A stretch of DNA of 64,000 nt from Tetragonia tetragonoides (Eukaryota > Streptophyta > Magnoliopsida > Caryophyllales > Aizoaceae). The translations under genes were made by a program, and so were the position numbers. This document shows positions 33,611 through 44,842 of this stretch, piece after piece. The stretch spans positions 32,863,501 through 32,927,500 of the forward strand of contig CM076152.1 of NCBI GenBank assembly GCA_038025085.1, in the 5' to 3' direction. The notes under the pieces are model-generated. The model worked only from the letters and a program-made list of their open reading frames with translations. It was not told the DNA's origin and did no database searches. Position 1 is the stretch's first letter. Each line of letters starts with the position of its first letter.

Positions 33611-34180
33611 TAGGGGTGTTCATGCTAGGTTAACCTAACCGAAATGTTGATTCGGTTCGTTAACCGATATTTCGGTTCGGCAATTTTGTGAATCGTAGAT
33701 GTAACCGAAAAAACAGGTTAACCGATATTTGATTAACCGGTTTTTTGGTTCGGTTATAAGGTTAACCAAAAATTATTTATTATATGATTTTTTCAATATA
33801 ATTTGCTACTTTAAGACATATTTTAGAAAAGAGAAGCTAAATTTTCGATTTACATTCAATAAAACGTAGTCAAAACAATAAAGAGATAAAGCAACAATGA
33901 GTTTTTTTAGTTATTATAGGCTATATATTATTTTTAAATATTGAATAAAAATATAATAAAATATAACTGAAAAATGCTTTAAATATTATTTATCGATTTT
34001 TCGATTAACCAAATCCCCAAAATCATGAACCGAAACCTAACCGAGAAAACGAAAAAATATTCGGTTCGGTTAACCAAACAACTTTAAACGAAAAAATAGG
34101 TTCAGTTAACCGAATTTTCGGTGCGGTGTTTAGGTTTTACGATTCGGTTTTTCGATTACGTTTTTTTTTTAACATCCCAA
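33611..34180. mobile_element. hAT-like element (C) rich in GGTTAACC words, 570 bp
   Basis: Ends TAGGGGTGTTCATGC and, inverted, TTGGGATGTTAAAA. Once element B is discounted, the left flank is ATGCTGAG and the right flank GTGCTGAG, a 7/8 match to an 8-bp duplication. The interior is built of GGTTAACCGAA-type words. No coding capacity. Confidence 0.65.
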
Positions 34181-34312
34181 GTGCTGAGTTCAGAAACCCT
34201 TTTTGTCTCACATATCAAGTTGTATTCAATTCAGTTTAGTGGTGTCTAGTTTAGTGATGTTGAAATCAGTTCAGTTCAATTCTAGTAAGTTCAACTCTAA
34301 AGAAGCATATCC

Positions 34313-34527
34313 TGAACTGAATTGAATTCAACACCATTGAACTGGACACCATTAAACTGAACGGGACGCCACTGAATTGAATTGAACACAATTTGACATG
34401 TGAGACAAAAAGTATGTTTCCAAACTCATCACCACTGAACTGAACATCACTTAACTAAACTTGAAATCATTGAATTGACACCTGAAACTGAAATGAATTA
34501 ACCGAGTAAGCTCTTAGCACGCACACT
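34313..34527. mobile_element. Truncated GAACTGAACT-family MITE (D)
   Basis: CTGAACTGAATTGAATTCAA, TGTGAGACAAAAAGTATGTT and CCGAGTAAGCTCTTAGCACG match the family, but the left terminal repeat is missing where D abuts element A. Confidence 0.6.
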
Positions 34528-34941
34528 TTGATGTCATAAGTCTAATATAAGAATATCTCATGGTGAAATGGGTGACTTTTATGAGGAATAAAGTGATTTT
34601 TTGTCCCCAGTCATCCTTATTCTCACAAAAGTCATCATGTTCCACCATTAGACGGTCTTATAAAAGTTTTTGTGTTATTTTTATATTATTAGTGCTAGAA
34701 TGCACAAAACACAAATATAAACAAAGACCCATATGAAACGACCTCAAACACAAAACAACAAAGGAAAAAAAGTGTTACAGTTGAATAAAAACTGGGAAAT
34801 CTCCAGACAAAAAATCGATACCTTTTCAAGCGCCTCGCAAAAAAAAAAAAAAGGTAACTTAACATATAAACTATTTGAAGAAGAATCCACATTTTTAAGC
34901 TTGATTACTCTCAAAACTCACACAACCAGCACAAAGATTTA

Positions 34942-35229
34942 GGCTATATTTGGAAATATTAGCTGTAGTTGTAGTTGTCAAATGTTTTAAAAAGAAAGAA
35001 ATTAGTAGAAATTTAACAAAAATTGCTACGAAATGCAAATAAATTTGTAGTAGCTGTAGTTGCAGATGAATTCTTAGATGGATAGCTTTCACAAAATTAG
35101 TTGTATCTGCAAGCTGCAGGTGAAAATAAGCTGGCAAATTGTGTTGGTAGCTGAGAGTGAAAAACGCTAGCTACAAGTTTCAAACTGTAAGTTTTATTGA
35201 AAAGCTAGTTATTTGTACCAAACATAACC
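34942..35229. mobile_element. Tourist-like MITE (AGCTGTAG family), 288 bp
   Basis: Ends GGCTATATTTGGAAATATTA and, inverted, GGTTATGTTTGGTACAAATA, flanked by TTA on both sides (34939-34941, 35230-35232). The interior carries GTAGTTGTAGTTGTCAAATG and GCTAGCTACAAGTTTCAAAC. Diverged relative at 3740-4560. Confidence 0.78.
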
Positions 35230-35373
35230 TTAAGAAACTAATCTCCTCCACAATATTCTATATTCATATAGGCAACCCCTTTAGATCCTTTTAGAGAATA
35301 CTACTAATTACAACTCACAGAAAGAATCTCAATATAACTTAATTCAATCAAAATATAATTAGTAAACTACTAA

Positions 35374-35625
35374 GGGTGCATTCTTTAGAACTGAACTTAA
35401 TAGAATTGAATTGAACTGAATTCAATTCAACAACACTGAAGTGGACACCACTAAACTAAACAGGTTACCACTAAATTTAATTTAACACAACTTGAAATGT
35501 GAGACAAAAAATATGCTTCTGAACTCAGCACCACTAAACTGAATTGAAGATAACTTAACTAAATTGAAAATCACTGAATTGACACCTAAACTGAACTAAT
35601 CATATAAGTTCTAAAGAACGCACCC
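35374..35625. mobile_element. Tourist-like MITE (GAACTGAACT family), 252 bp
   Basis: Ends GGGTGCATTCTTTAGAACTG and, inverted, GGGTGCGTTCTTTAGAACTT form nearly perfect inverted repeats, flanked by TAA (35371-35373, 35626-35628). This is the best-preserved copy of the family here. Confidence 0.85.
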
Positions 35626-35628
35626 TAA

Positions 35629-36403
35629 CTCAACAATATCTATTATGTTTCACTTCACTATAACAAATATTTTTCCATAAACTAGGACGCATGTACTGGA
35701 TGAACTTCCCAAATTAAAACAAGTAGAGATGGAAATGACAATTCACACAAAATTGTTGTTGTATAACAATACCGTCGTATTGCATCAAGGCTATTTTTGA
35801 CACAAACAACTAATTGTTCAATAAAAGTTACAGTTTAAAACTTACGGTTAGTGTTTATATCTTTCAACTACTAAATAGTTTATTTGTCAAATTACTTTGA
35901 ATCATTTTAGTGAATAGGGTTGAGGTGGCAAAGAGATCGAGGAGGGAAAGGAAAGAGAATTAACAAAAGTGTTATGAATTACACTATCCAATGTGATTAT
36001 CTCTACATACGTCAAATTTGAGCAATTGTAATTACATTTAGATGTAAACAATCTCATTATTCTCATCTCTCTTCTCCCACTCTTTACTTTTCCACCCTAA
36101 CGTTACTCTAGAAATAGCGCATAACATTATAATCACAATTACTCCCAAATAAACAAGCCCATATATACTTTAACTCTTCCTTTTTATGTTTTATTTTTCG
36201 GCTAATAGGGGGCGATTGTCCTCCCAGGAATTAAAGTGTTTGGTTGAGCCTTAGGGTCACCAACCCTCATCTTACATTCTCTCTTATTTGATGCCTTTTT
36301 TCCCATTAGAAATAGGGATAGTTGTAGAGAGAGATAGAGAGGGTATTGATGACTCTGAAATTTACTCTATCACACTATCCACTCATATGACTCTAACGAG
36401 TAA
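35629..36403. other. Spacer, no gene seen
   Basis: AT-rich with no coding evidence; an inverted GAGAGA/TCTCTC pair near 35930-36100 may be an eroded MITE. Confidence 0.45.
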
Positions 36404-36659
36404 GGTGCGTTTGTTAGAGCTAAATTTATCAAAACTGTATTGAATTGAACTGAACTGAATTCATCATCACTAAACTGGACACTACTGAATTGAACTAGAG
36501 ACAACTAAACTGAATTGAACACAACTTGATATGTGAGACAAAAAGTATGTTTTTGAACTCAGCACCATTGAATTGAACTGAACATCATTTAACTGAACTT
36601 GAAATTACTGAATTGACACCTGAACTGAACTGACCGTGTAAACTCTAACAAACACACCC
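36404..36659. mobile_element. Tourist-like MITE (GAACTGAACT family), 256 bp
   Basis: Ends GGTGCGTTTGTTAGAGCTAA and, inverted, GGGTGTGTTTGTTAGAGTTT, flanked by TAA (36401-36403, 36660-36662). Confidence 0.85.
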
Positions 36660-36669
36660 TAAGTAACTA

Positions 36670-37075
36670 CAGATGCGCTGGGCACGTTCAGCACGAGGCA
36701 CGACACGATCCCACACGCTTTTCATACGACACAACACGGACACGGATGAAGCACTGATACGAATGATCGGGCCTGGATATTGAAAAGAAAGCACGTTCAG
36801 GCACGACACAACATGTCACGGTGAAAATATAAATATTATTTGAGAAAAGCTTAGGCACGATACGACATGTCACGAGGAAAATATAAATTTTATTTGAGAA
36901 AAACTTAGGCACAACACGAGCACGATACAACACAATCACGGGCACTGGTACGATCTGGGCCTACCTTTTAAAAGAGTCGGTACGACACAAAACACAAAAA
37001 CTAGAAACACGGCACAATACGACATTGTTATAAAATACGAAGGCACGCCACAAACATGGCACGAAGCCATAGAGT
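36670..37075. repeat. ACACGAC-rich repeat region with a 56-bp tandem duplication
   Basis: The text is built from GCACGACACG-like words. A unit beginning AGGCACGAYACRACATGTCA and ending TTATTTGAGAAAA is repeated at about 36796-36850 and 36852-36906. The similarity to 26.1 kb and the CGTGTCG interior of 3890-4418 suggests a common transposon family; ends were not found. Confidence 0.55.
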
Positions 37076-37309
37076 AACCCAATGAGATACCTCTCACAAA
37101 AATCCAAGTGAAGTTCTTTATCCAGTATACTCTGGGACAAAGCCAGAATCTCTGAACAACAAAGGGGAGAATTTATTAGGATAGTAAGTCATACAATCAA
37201 TGTATGATACCTTGATTTTATGTGATGGGAGATAAAATGGGGATTATGGCCCTTGGAAAGCAAGGGTAGTTTGAGAATATTAAAAATGGGGAAAGAAGAG
37301 AAATAGACT

Positions 37310-37626
37310 CAAATACAGCCTGTTTAAAACCCGAGCGAAACCCAATTTGAATAGATTTTCTTTGCTAATGACCCAACTTATTAACGACTCAAATCCGAAA
37401 TTATCCGTATCCAATTCGAAACCCGAATTTTGTGAGACATCTATTTTTGACCCTAAACCTGAACTCGACATGTTAAAAGCCTGACATGACCAACCTGATA
37501 ATGACCCAACTCGATAATTACCCGACTCATTTGTGAAGCCAAATATTGCACTATTATAATTTGCTTTCATACATATTAATTATAAAGAATAGTTGAAGTT
37601 CAAGTTTTGCGGGACGGAGGGAGTAT
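37310..37626. repeat. Degenerate ACCCGA-type repeat and a solitary Stowaway end
   Basis: AACCCGA/GACCCAACT words between 37320 and 37530 recall the element at 62853-63206. At 37608-37625 GGGACGGAGGGAGTAT is a Stowaway right end lacking its partner. Confidence 0.45.
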
Positions 37627-37840
37627 AATACTTTGATATGTGAAATTATATAACATTATTGTATACACATCAAGTTTAATGTTCAAGCTTGTCGCTTATC
37701 AGGGATCCGCTCTTGGTCTTATGAATTTTGTTTTAGATTAAACCTTAGCGTAAGCTACCACTTTGAGGGAATGAGTGAAAATTTAATCAAGTTCGTTTCT
37801 ACCCAAAAAAAAAATAAAAAAATTTAGTCAAGAAAAATTA

Positions 37841-38100
37841 CTTCCTCCGTCCCAGACAAATGGTTACAGTTGCTTTTTCAAAGTCGAACGCAAACTTTGA
37901 TCATAAATTTGTGAAAAATTACAAAGATCTATAATGTAAAAATACTACTGTTAGATACATCTTAAATACTAATAGTACTTTTAAAAAATCATAATTTTAT
38001 AATTTATATATATTCATATAATTAGGATTATTTACAGTTAAAGGGATGTATTGAAAACCGTGAAAAAATAATTGTAACCATCTGTTTATGACAGAGGGAG
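37841..38100. mobile_element. Stowaway-type MITE, 260 bp
   Basis: Ends CTTCCTCCGTCCCAGACAAA and, inverted, CTCCCTCTGTCATAAACAGA, flanked by TA (37839-37840, 38101-38102). Interior words (ATTCATATAATT, ACCGTGAAAAAATAA) match 14442-14696. Confidence 0.88.
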
Positions 38101-38102
38101 TA

Positions 38103-39827
38103 AAATAAAATAACGAGAGAAAGAAAGGGAAACAATGAGGATGTGGATAGCAGTTGACAACAAAAAACGGTGGCGATAATGGTTGGTTCTCACTACTTAA
38201 AAAATAAAATGGCGGTAAAAAATCTCATGTGGTTGTGGCAGTTCCAACTTCCATGCATTGCGTGGTAACGTGAAAATTGTCAACCTTTTGGGATGAGCAG
38301 CCGCCTAGCATAGAACCCCAAATAAAATGACTAATTACTGCTACTCGATAATGGTGAAGAATAAAACGCGTTAATTAAACTGCTTATTTCAATGAAGTAT
38401 GAGCATTAATTTACCAAGGAATGATTATACGACTAATAGTTTTTTTTGGTGCAATTATACGACTAATAGTTTACTACTAACATGTGATTGGGGTTGCAAA
38501 TGAGTCGAGTTGAACGGAGTATTGCATATTGCAGTGTTCATGCTCGGCTTGTTGAACCTGCGACATTGGGGTTTTAGAGACTCACATTCTACCAAACCCG
38601 GCTCATGCACTTATCGATCTCCGTCTTAGGGTCTGCCTTTTCTTTAGTGAGCACCGTATGGGTGCTCGTGCGCTTTTCGATTTCCCTACTTTAGCTTCTG
38701 CCATTTCTTTGATGAGTATTATATTGGTAATCGTGCTGTGAACACAAGACAATTAGATCAAAAGCTGTATGTTTGAAGAAATACCTTAGCTTTTAGGCTG
38801 TTACCAATCTCAAATTGGTGTATAGGGATCGAATTAGGGGTGCACACGGAGAAATTAAGGCAACATTAAGTATTAGATGTTTTAGAGAAGCAATCAGAAT
38901 CATAAACAAATATATATAAGAAGAAAGGGTAAAAGGGACATGAACATTAAATGTAGCTTAACATGTTTATACGCCTGTCCATATTAGAAGTTAGATCTAA
39001 AATCAAAGCCACTCAAGTTTCGGTTTTTGCCTTCGACTTAGCAAACTAATGCCTCCATATGCGACCATAGCCCACCTTAACTGCACTATCAACAAGTAAC
39101 AACACTATCATATTTAACATAATTAGAATCTTCTTTACCTACATTTAGGAGATACTTTCATTTCCAAGCAATAAGAAAAGAAAGCAACTTACAAATTGCT
39201 CTAAATTGAAGGGCACAAGTCTATTGTGTATTTGACCTCATCAAGCTAAGGAAGAGTATTTAAGAGCCTCGATCCACATACTAGAGTTTATTACTTAATC
39301 CTAGGTGAGTAGGTGATACATAAGCTTACTCCATATACAGTAGAATTTAGAGTCACTATAAAGGAATTATGCTCTTTCTGAGCGCCCCATGAATCCTGCT
39401 GTAGGCCTTCAATAAGATTAGCTTTGATAAAATGAGAGTTACAAAATCAGGGGTAACATGAAAACAGATACTCCCACTCCTTAGATATATAACGAAATGG
39501 AAATTAATCTCGTTGTTTCTTTATCTATAGGGGTGCTAGCGCTTTACTAATAGAAAAAGGGACTTGGAAAATCATAATAGGTTGCTACTCTAGGCTTGCT
39601 TTGTTTTTCAAGCTCCATCACATTTACTACGTTTCACGTGGTGAACTTCATCTATATTTGAGCTCTTGAATTGGACTCTATGAAACGAAAATGTCTCACT
39701 GAAAACAACTTAGCCATTTTCAGAAGTCCAAACTTCAGAATCATGATAGTTTAAGGTAGAAAGTGTTCTTCCCTAAATGTGCATGACCAAAATGGTTAAT
39801 TTACGCAGCCTAAGGTAGGGAATTGCT
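38103..39827. other. Spacer, no gene seen
   Basis: No long frame. A short direct repeat (GTTTACTACTAACATG / ACGACTAATAGTTT words near 38430-38480) is the only structure noticed. Confidence 0.5.
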
Positions 39828-40020
39828 AGCCCCGAGGTATATAGCACAGTGGCAAAGGCGAATTTATAAGGTACCATCGAGAGTCACCAACAAATGGTCT
39901 CGGATCTGATTCCTCACTTCTGCGTCGCACATTTCATTACTGACCTCCTCTATGAGGGCTAAAGGCAAGATTCATGAGAGCGCGCTGGGGAAACGTAATC
40001 CCTTCTCTTAAGGTGGAAAA
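39828..40020 (+). repeat. SINE (family of 29312-29470)
   Basis: CCCCGAGGTATATAGCACAG and TGGCAAAGGCGAATTTATAA form an A-box region; GGATCTGATTCCTCACTTCT marks a degenerate B box; CTGCGTCGCACATTTCATTA and GAGGGCTAAAGGC follow. No target duplication was fixed. Confidence 0.6.
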
Positions 40021-40488
40021 TCGCTTGCATTTTCTCCATTTTCCGATCCTATTGGAGAAATTTATGTTGAAGAATCATTCTTACATTATATCAGTGCAAC
40101 TTGTGTCCAACAAATAGAGCTTACACAATCACTATTTTAGTGGAGAACAATACAAATGGAGGATTTGGTGGAGCCAAAGGCAATGATAATAATGAATGAT
40201 TAAATAGAATCAAAGAATGATTGAAAGCACCTTCTTCTAATGCAAATAAAATGATGTAAAATTCCACACCAAATTAAATGTTGTGTAATTCAGGATCTAA
40301 TATATTAGCATACGACAATAATAATACATGTATAATAATAATACTGAGAATTTCCCTAATGTGTATAAAATACGAATACCGGAATTTTGGTATGAAGAAA
40401 AAAAAAAAATGTTATAAAATTACAAGTAAGTCCCTATGTCCAGCCAGATCACATGCTGCTCTCATGCTTCTCGCATGGCCACCCCTCC

Positions 40489-40496
40489 TATTTAAA
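40489..40496 (+). promoter_or_regulatory. Likely TATA box of the YUC gene
   Basis: TATTTAAA in a C-rich setting 202 bases before the start codon. A pyrimidine-rich leader with a CT run (about 40578-40600) follows, common in plant 5' leaders. Placement is by position and motif only. Confidence 0.55.
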
Positions 40497-40697
40497 CCCC
40501 TCATCATCCCTCCATTTCTCCCTACACACATTTTCTCCAGCCAAGCAAACAACACTTCATACATTCTTCTCTAAACCCTCTCTCTCTCTCTCTCTGTCTC
40601 GATTCGCCTCAATCATATCGAAAATCGACCTTTCATCTCTCAAAACTTACATCCATATTTCATAACAAACGACTGATAATTCAAACTAGTTTTTGTC

Positions 40698-42700
40698 ATG
40701 GATTTCATTACAAAAACCTCCTCGATTAACCAAGAGGAGTTCTTCGCTAGGCGATGTATATGGGTTAACGGGCCAGTCATAGTTGGTGCTGGCCCCTCGG
40801 GCCTAGCAGTAGCTGCGGGGCTCAAGGAACGAGGTGTACCCTTCATCGTTCTCGAACGAGCTAACTGCATTGCCTCCCTATGGCAGTCAAAAACCTACGA
40901 CCGCCTTAAGCTACACCTTCCTAAGCAATTCTGCCAGCTACCAAACTTCCCTTTCCCTGATGAATACCCTGAGTATCCCACCAAGGACATGTTCGTAAAC
41001 TATCTCGAATCCTATGCCAAGAAATTCGACATTCAGCCTCAGTTCAATGAGTCAGTGCAATCAGCTGAATACGACGAGGCATGTGGCCTGTGGAGGATCA
41101 AGACCACCTCCGGCTCTGAAGCTTGCAACAACAAACGTGAAGTTGAGTACATTTGCCGGTGGATTGTAGTTGCTACAGGGGAAAATGCAGAGAAGGTGGT
41201 GCCTAAATTCTTCGGGTTTCATGAATTTAATGGCGATATCATTCATGCATGTGACTATAAATCCGGTGAGAAATATCGTGGCAAACGAGTTTTGGTCGTT
41301 GGTTGTGGTAATTCTGGCATGGAAGTCTCTCTTGATCTTTGCAACTATGATGCAGAGCCATTCCTAGTCTGTCGAAGCTCGGTAAGCACCTATAATAGTA
41401 CCATTAAGCAACTCCAAATTGCCATTCAATTTGTAAGAGCTTAAAATCTGTACTACTTCAACTTACCGGATTCTGTTTGTTTTGTTACAGGTTCATGTTT
41501 TACCAAAGGACGTGCTAGGAAAATCAACATTCGAGCTAGCAATGAAGATGCTAAGGTGGTTTCCCCTCCGTGTAGTGGACAAAATCCTGCTATTCCTAGC
41601 AAAAACACTCATGGGTGACACTGAGAAATACGGCTTAAAAAGACCAGAACTCGGCCCTCTCGAGCTAAAGAACACTGAGGGAAAAACCCCAGTGCTCGAC
41701 CTTGGTACATTTGGGAAGATCAAATCTGGACAGATTAAGGTTGTCCCAACAGGAATTAAAAGGTTTGCTCGGAATAAAGTCGCACTCGCCAATGGCGAGA
41801 TCCTAGAGATTGATTCCGTTGTCCTCGCCACTGGATACCGCAGTAACGTTCCCTCATGGCTAAAGGTGAGCAAAGAGTTCTTTGATTATTCCATTTTAAC
41901 CAATTATTAGTATTATTACTTCATGGTTTTGTGTTCATACTTTCTTCTCTTGTCTGGTATTTATTTGACAGTTAAGGAAGTCGGGATTTTCTTAGATTTT
42001 GTCTCCCTAAACCATTCAGATCTCTTTTCTAAACTTATTTCTTGCCCCCATCATCTCTTCCCTTGGTTAGTTATCCAACAAAATCTGATCCTTCTGTTTG
42101 TTTCTGTTTTACAGTATAAATTCTCACATTTTTTTCAGAACCCATTTGCTCATTTTCCCACCTCTTTTTCCTGTAGTAGATCTGGGTTTAGAAGAATTAA
42201 GATAACTAGATAAGTAATAATAAAAATAAAAAGATAAAAAAAAAAAAGAGCTTAATATCTGGATCTTTGCAAGCTAAGAAGAAAATAAAATACATTTTCC
42301 TATCTCTTAGTCAAACCTTTTAATATTAATTTGATACCCCACAGTTGAGGATGTTGGGTTCTTGTCTAGTGGTTTGACTTTCATACAACAGTTTTTTTGT
42401 TTTTTTTTTTTGCTTTTTCTTTTTTGGATGAAAATGTTGGTCAAGTTTACTAATGAATTTATTTTCTATGAACAGGAAAGTGATTTCTTTTCCAAAAATG
42501 GGTTCCCAAAAGCTCCATTTCCAAATGGATGGAAAGGCAAAGCTGGATTATATGCAGCTGGGTTTACAAAGAGAGGCTTATCTGGTGCATCAGAAGATGC
42601 AATGAAAGTAGCAGAAGATATTGGCAAAATCTGGAAAGAGGAAACAAAGCAAAGAAAACCACCAGCAGCTTGCCATAGGAGGTGTATTTCACAGTTTTAA
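40698..42700 (+). CDS. YUC8: YUCCA flavin monooxygenase (indole-3-pyruvate monooxygenase), 427 aa
   Basis: It oxidatively decarboxylates indole-3-pyruvate to indole-3-acetic acid with FAD, NADPH and O2, the rate-limiting step of the tryptophan-to-auxin route. Exons are 40698-41381, 41491-41865 and 42476-42700, all phase 0, with GT/AG borders (TCG|GTAAGC, TACAG|GTT, AAG|GTGAGC, ACAG|GAA). The FAD motif GAGPSG is at residues 30-35, the FMO motif [11 protein letters not shown] follows, the NADPH motif GCGNSG is at 202-207, and the LATGY box near residue 345. The start and C-terminus ([17 protein letters not shown] and RRCISQF) resemble the YUC3/5/7/8/9 clade, closest in my memory to YUC8/YUC9; the exact orthologue needs a tree. 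Length is normal and no damage is seen. Confidence 0.95.
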
Positions 42701-43496
42701 GAAAATGGACCAGAAAATTGAAGAAAAATACCAAAATTATCTTTGTTCAAAAATCATTTTTTTCTTTTTTTTTTTTTTTTTTCTTTTTCCTTGGTGGGTT
42801 TTTGTCTGATTAGGCAGCAGATCAGTTCTGAGAAGCTACAGAGATCAGGTTGCATAGAAATTTTCCTATAGGAACATAATATTCAGAGAGCAGCCCTCTC
42901 CCTAAAGAAACAAAGTCCCTAGTTTGTCAAAAAATTAGGGCATTTTTTGTATAGAGGAAGAAGAGGCTTTTTTCGATTTCCTTTTTTTTCTTTTTACCCC
43001 CCTTTTACTGTGTTAAATACCTTGATATATAAGAAAGGACAATATGAATGTATGAATGGATAATCAAATCATATTTGAAAAGACCCCTCTACTATACATC
43101 AGTTACATTTGTTATACTTTTATCAGTAACTCTAACTATCAACAATTGGGCGCGGCCTCACGGTATCCAGTTGGACACTTCCAAGTTCTAACCGAGTCTG
43201 AGTAACATAGATCACCACTACTACCACTAAGCGCTACCACTCACAGACTGCCTTTTTATATCGCCCATATGTAATTCGTCTATATATCGATTGTAAGATT
43301 GCGTACATATGGACCTTCTACACCCTATTAGCCTCAAAATCTACTAAGTATAACAGCAACAACAATAGGATAACAGTTGGGTAGTCCCTCTGGCAATGAA
43401 CCATCTCATCCAAAATCTTAACCCAATTGGTGATGGCCCAATGTTCTATCTCCTAATACGTCCCCTAATTCAAATGTCATTATGTGAACAAAAAGG
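42701..43496. other. YUC 3' region and spacer
   Basis: A long T run (about 42759-42782) and ordinary AT-rich sequence follow the YUC stop; the polyadenylation site is not obvious. Confidence 0.5.
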
Positions 43497-43765
43497 AAGA
43501 TGCTACTGATGGCGACCAAGGCACCTCCTGCTACGTCATGTTTGGACTTTCACGTTCTGTAGTGAACATATCGACCTACTTGAACAACCAATGGAAGCAC
43601 TCCCACTCAACGTAGCACCATCAAAGGGCAACTATAGTTCCTAAATACCGGAAGTTACAAGGCATTGAAGGGATGGGGAATCGAACCCGTAGAATCAGCT
43701 TACCAAACCAATTGGATGGGAGGTTGGAACCACTTGACCACCACCTTAATGGTGCACATATCCTT
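43497..43765 (-). repeat. SINE with intact A and B boxes
   Basis: On the minus strand it starts GGTGGTGGTCAAGTGGTTCC (A box), then GGTTTGGTAAGCTGATTCTA and ACGGGTTCGATTCCCCATCC, a perfect B box. The body contains AACTATAGTTGCCCTTTGAT, GGTGCTACGTTGAG and GGAGGTGCCTTGGTCGCC. A diverged copy lies at 11950-12205. Confidence 0.75.
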
Positions 43766-44584
43766 GTCGTCATAACTTGTACTAAGTATCCCCTATTGAG
43801 ATTGGCGGTTCCTAGAATTTGAATTCAAGCCTTCTCAGTCCTTATTGCTCTGATATTATATCAAGACACCATCTCATCCATAAGCTTCACTTGATGGTCC
43901 AATATTTGGGTTAATTTCCTAAGTCTCTAGTGAGGTATGAGAAGATCACGCATAGTTAACCTATAGAGTCATACCTCTAATTAGTCGAGGCTAACCAGTG
44001 TCAAATATTTTGCTGACCCCCTCCCCCCTTCGAATCGCTAATTGGTTCGTACGTTCCACCACACAATCACTAGCCATCCAATTCACTGTACTTAGCGAGT
44101 TGATCCTACCTAACATTCTCGGACCTTATTGCTCTAATGTTTATACCTATTCAATAGAATTTCTTGCTAGCACTATCAAATCGAAGAAACACTCCAAAAG
44201 TTCATACTAGAAAATCAAACCAAAAACTTCCTAGGTAACGAATTACGTTCCCACTCCTCCTCCGTATACACGAACGAACCACGAGTTATGTGACAGTGAG
44301 ACTACCATAGAGGTTTACTGTTGTAAATTTTTGGAAGACATCTTCTGTGTGTGTGTCTAACATATGGTCCACTTGGTCATGAATGCAACCAATGGGCTCT
44401 ACCTCCACAAAATGGGCCCATAAAGTGTAGTGGGTCCTATGGTTCTTCACAGTCTGACAAACACTATTACCCCTGAATCTGAAGTTCTGATCTCTGATCC
44501 TGACCAGTCCTAAGGGGGAAGTAACTTTAGGGCTCTGAGGTATATAGTGTTACCCTGCACATGCTACAGAGCCCACCAAAGGTT
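43766..44584. other. Spacer, no gene supported
   Basis: A 70-codon open stretch (43998-44210) has no recognisable motif. Confidence 0.45.
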
Positions 44585-44842
44585 TTATTCATCTCTAGAC
44601 AATGCAAGTGCAGAAAATTTCCCAATGTCAGTCAGGGAATAGCTCAACCTTAAGTTCCCACCTGCAGTTAACTTTACATGCATATCATTGCCCACAGTCT
44701 GTTTCCACAGTAGAATGTTTCTCACCTCACCCTGAGTTAACAGCACAAAAAAGACAATCCCTTTTGTAACATATATCTCATAATCCAAATTTTGGTTCTT
44801 CACATGCAAAGTTGTGTTCCCAAACCTCTCAATTTTCACCAC
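44585..44842 (-). CDS. Possible terminal exon of an unrecognised gene
   Basis: An open 85-codon stretch reads like coding sequence (for example KIERFGNTTLHVKNQNLDYE and DMHVKLTAGGNLRLSYSLTD). It is preceded by a plausible acceptor (TTGATATAAG) and ends in a stop followed at once by an AATAAA word (GATGAATAAAACC). I could not find matching upstream exons in 44.9-48.4 kb and do not recognise the protein. It may be the last exon of a small gene, a gene fragment or chance. Confidence 0.25.
   Translation of the reverse strand: MVKIERFGNTTLHVKNQNLDYEIYVTKGIVFFVLLTQGEVRNILLWKQTVGNDMHVKLTAGGNLRLSYSLTDIGKFSALALSRDE

Larger units (their letters stand above)
33177..34312. mobile_element. GAACTGAACT-family MITE (A) split by two later elements
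   Basis: The left half 33177-33321 (GGGTGCCGTTTTTTAGAGTT, CAGTTCAGTTGAATTCAG, GTTCAGTTAAGTGATGCTGA) and right half 34181-34312 (GTGCTGAGTTCAGAAACCCT, GTCTCACATATCAAGTTG, TCAACTCTAAAGAAGC) together restore one MITE like 35374-35625. They are separated by elements B and C. Confidence 0.7.
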
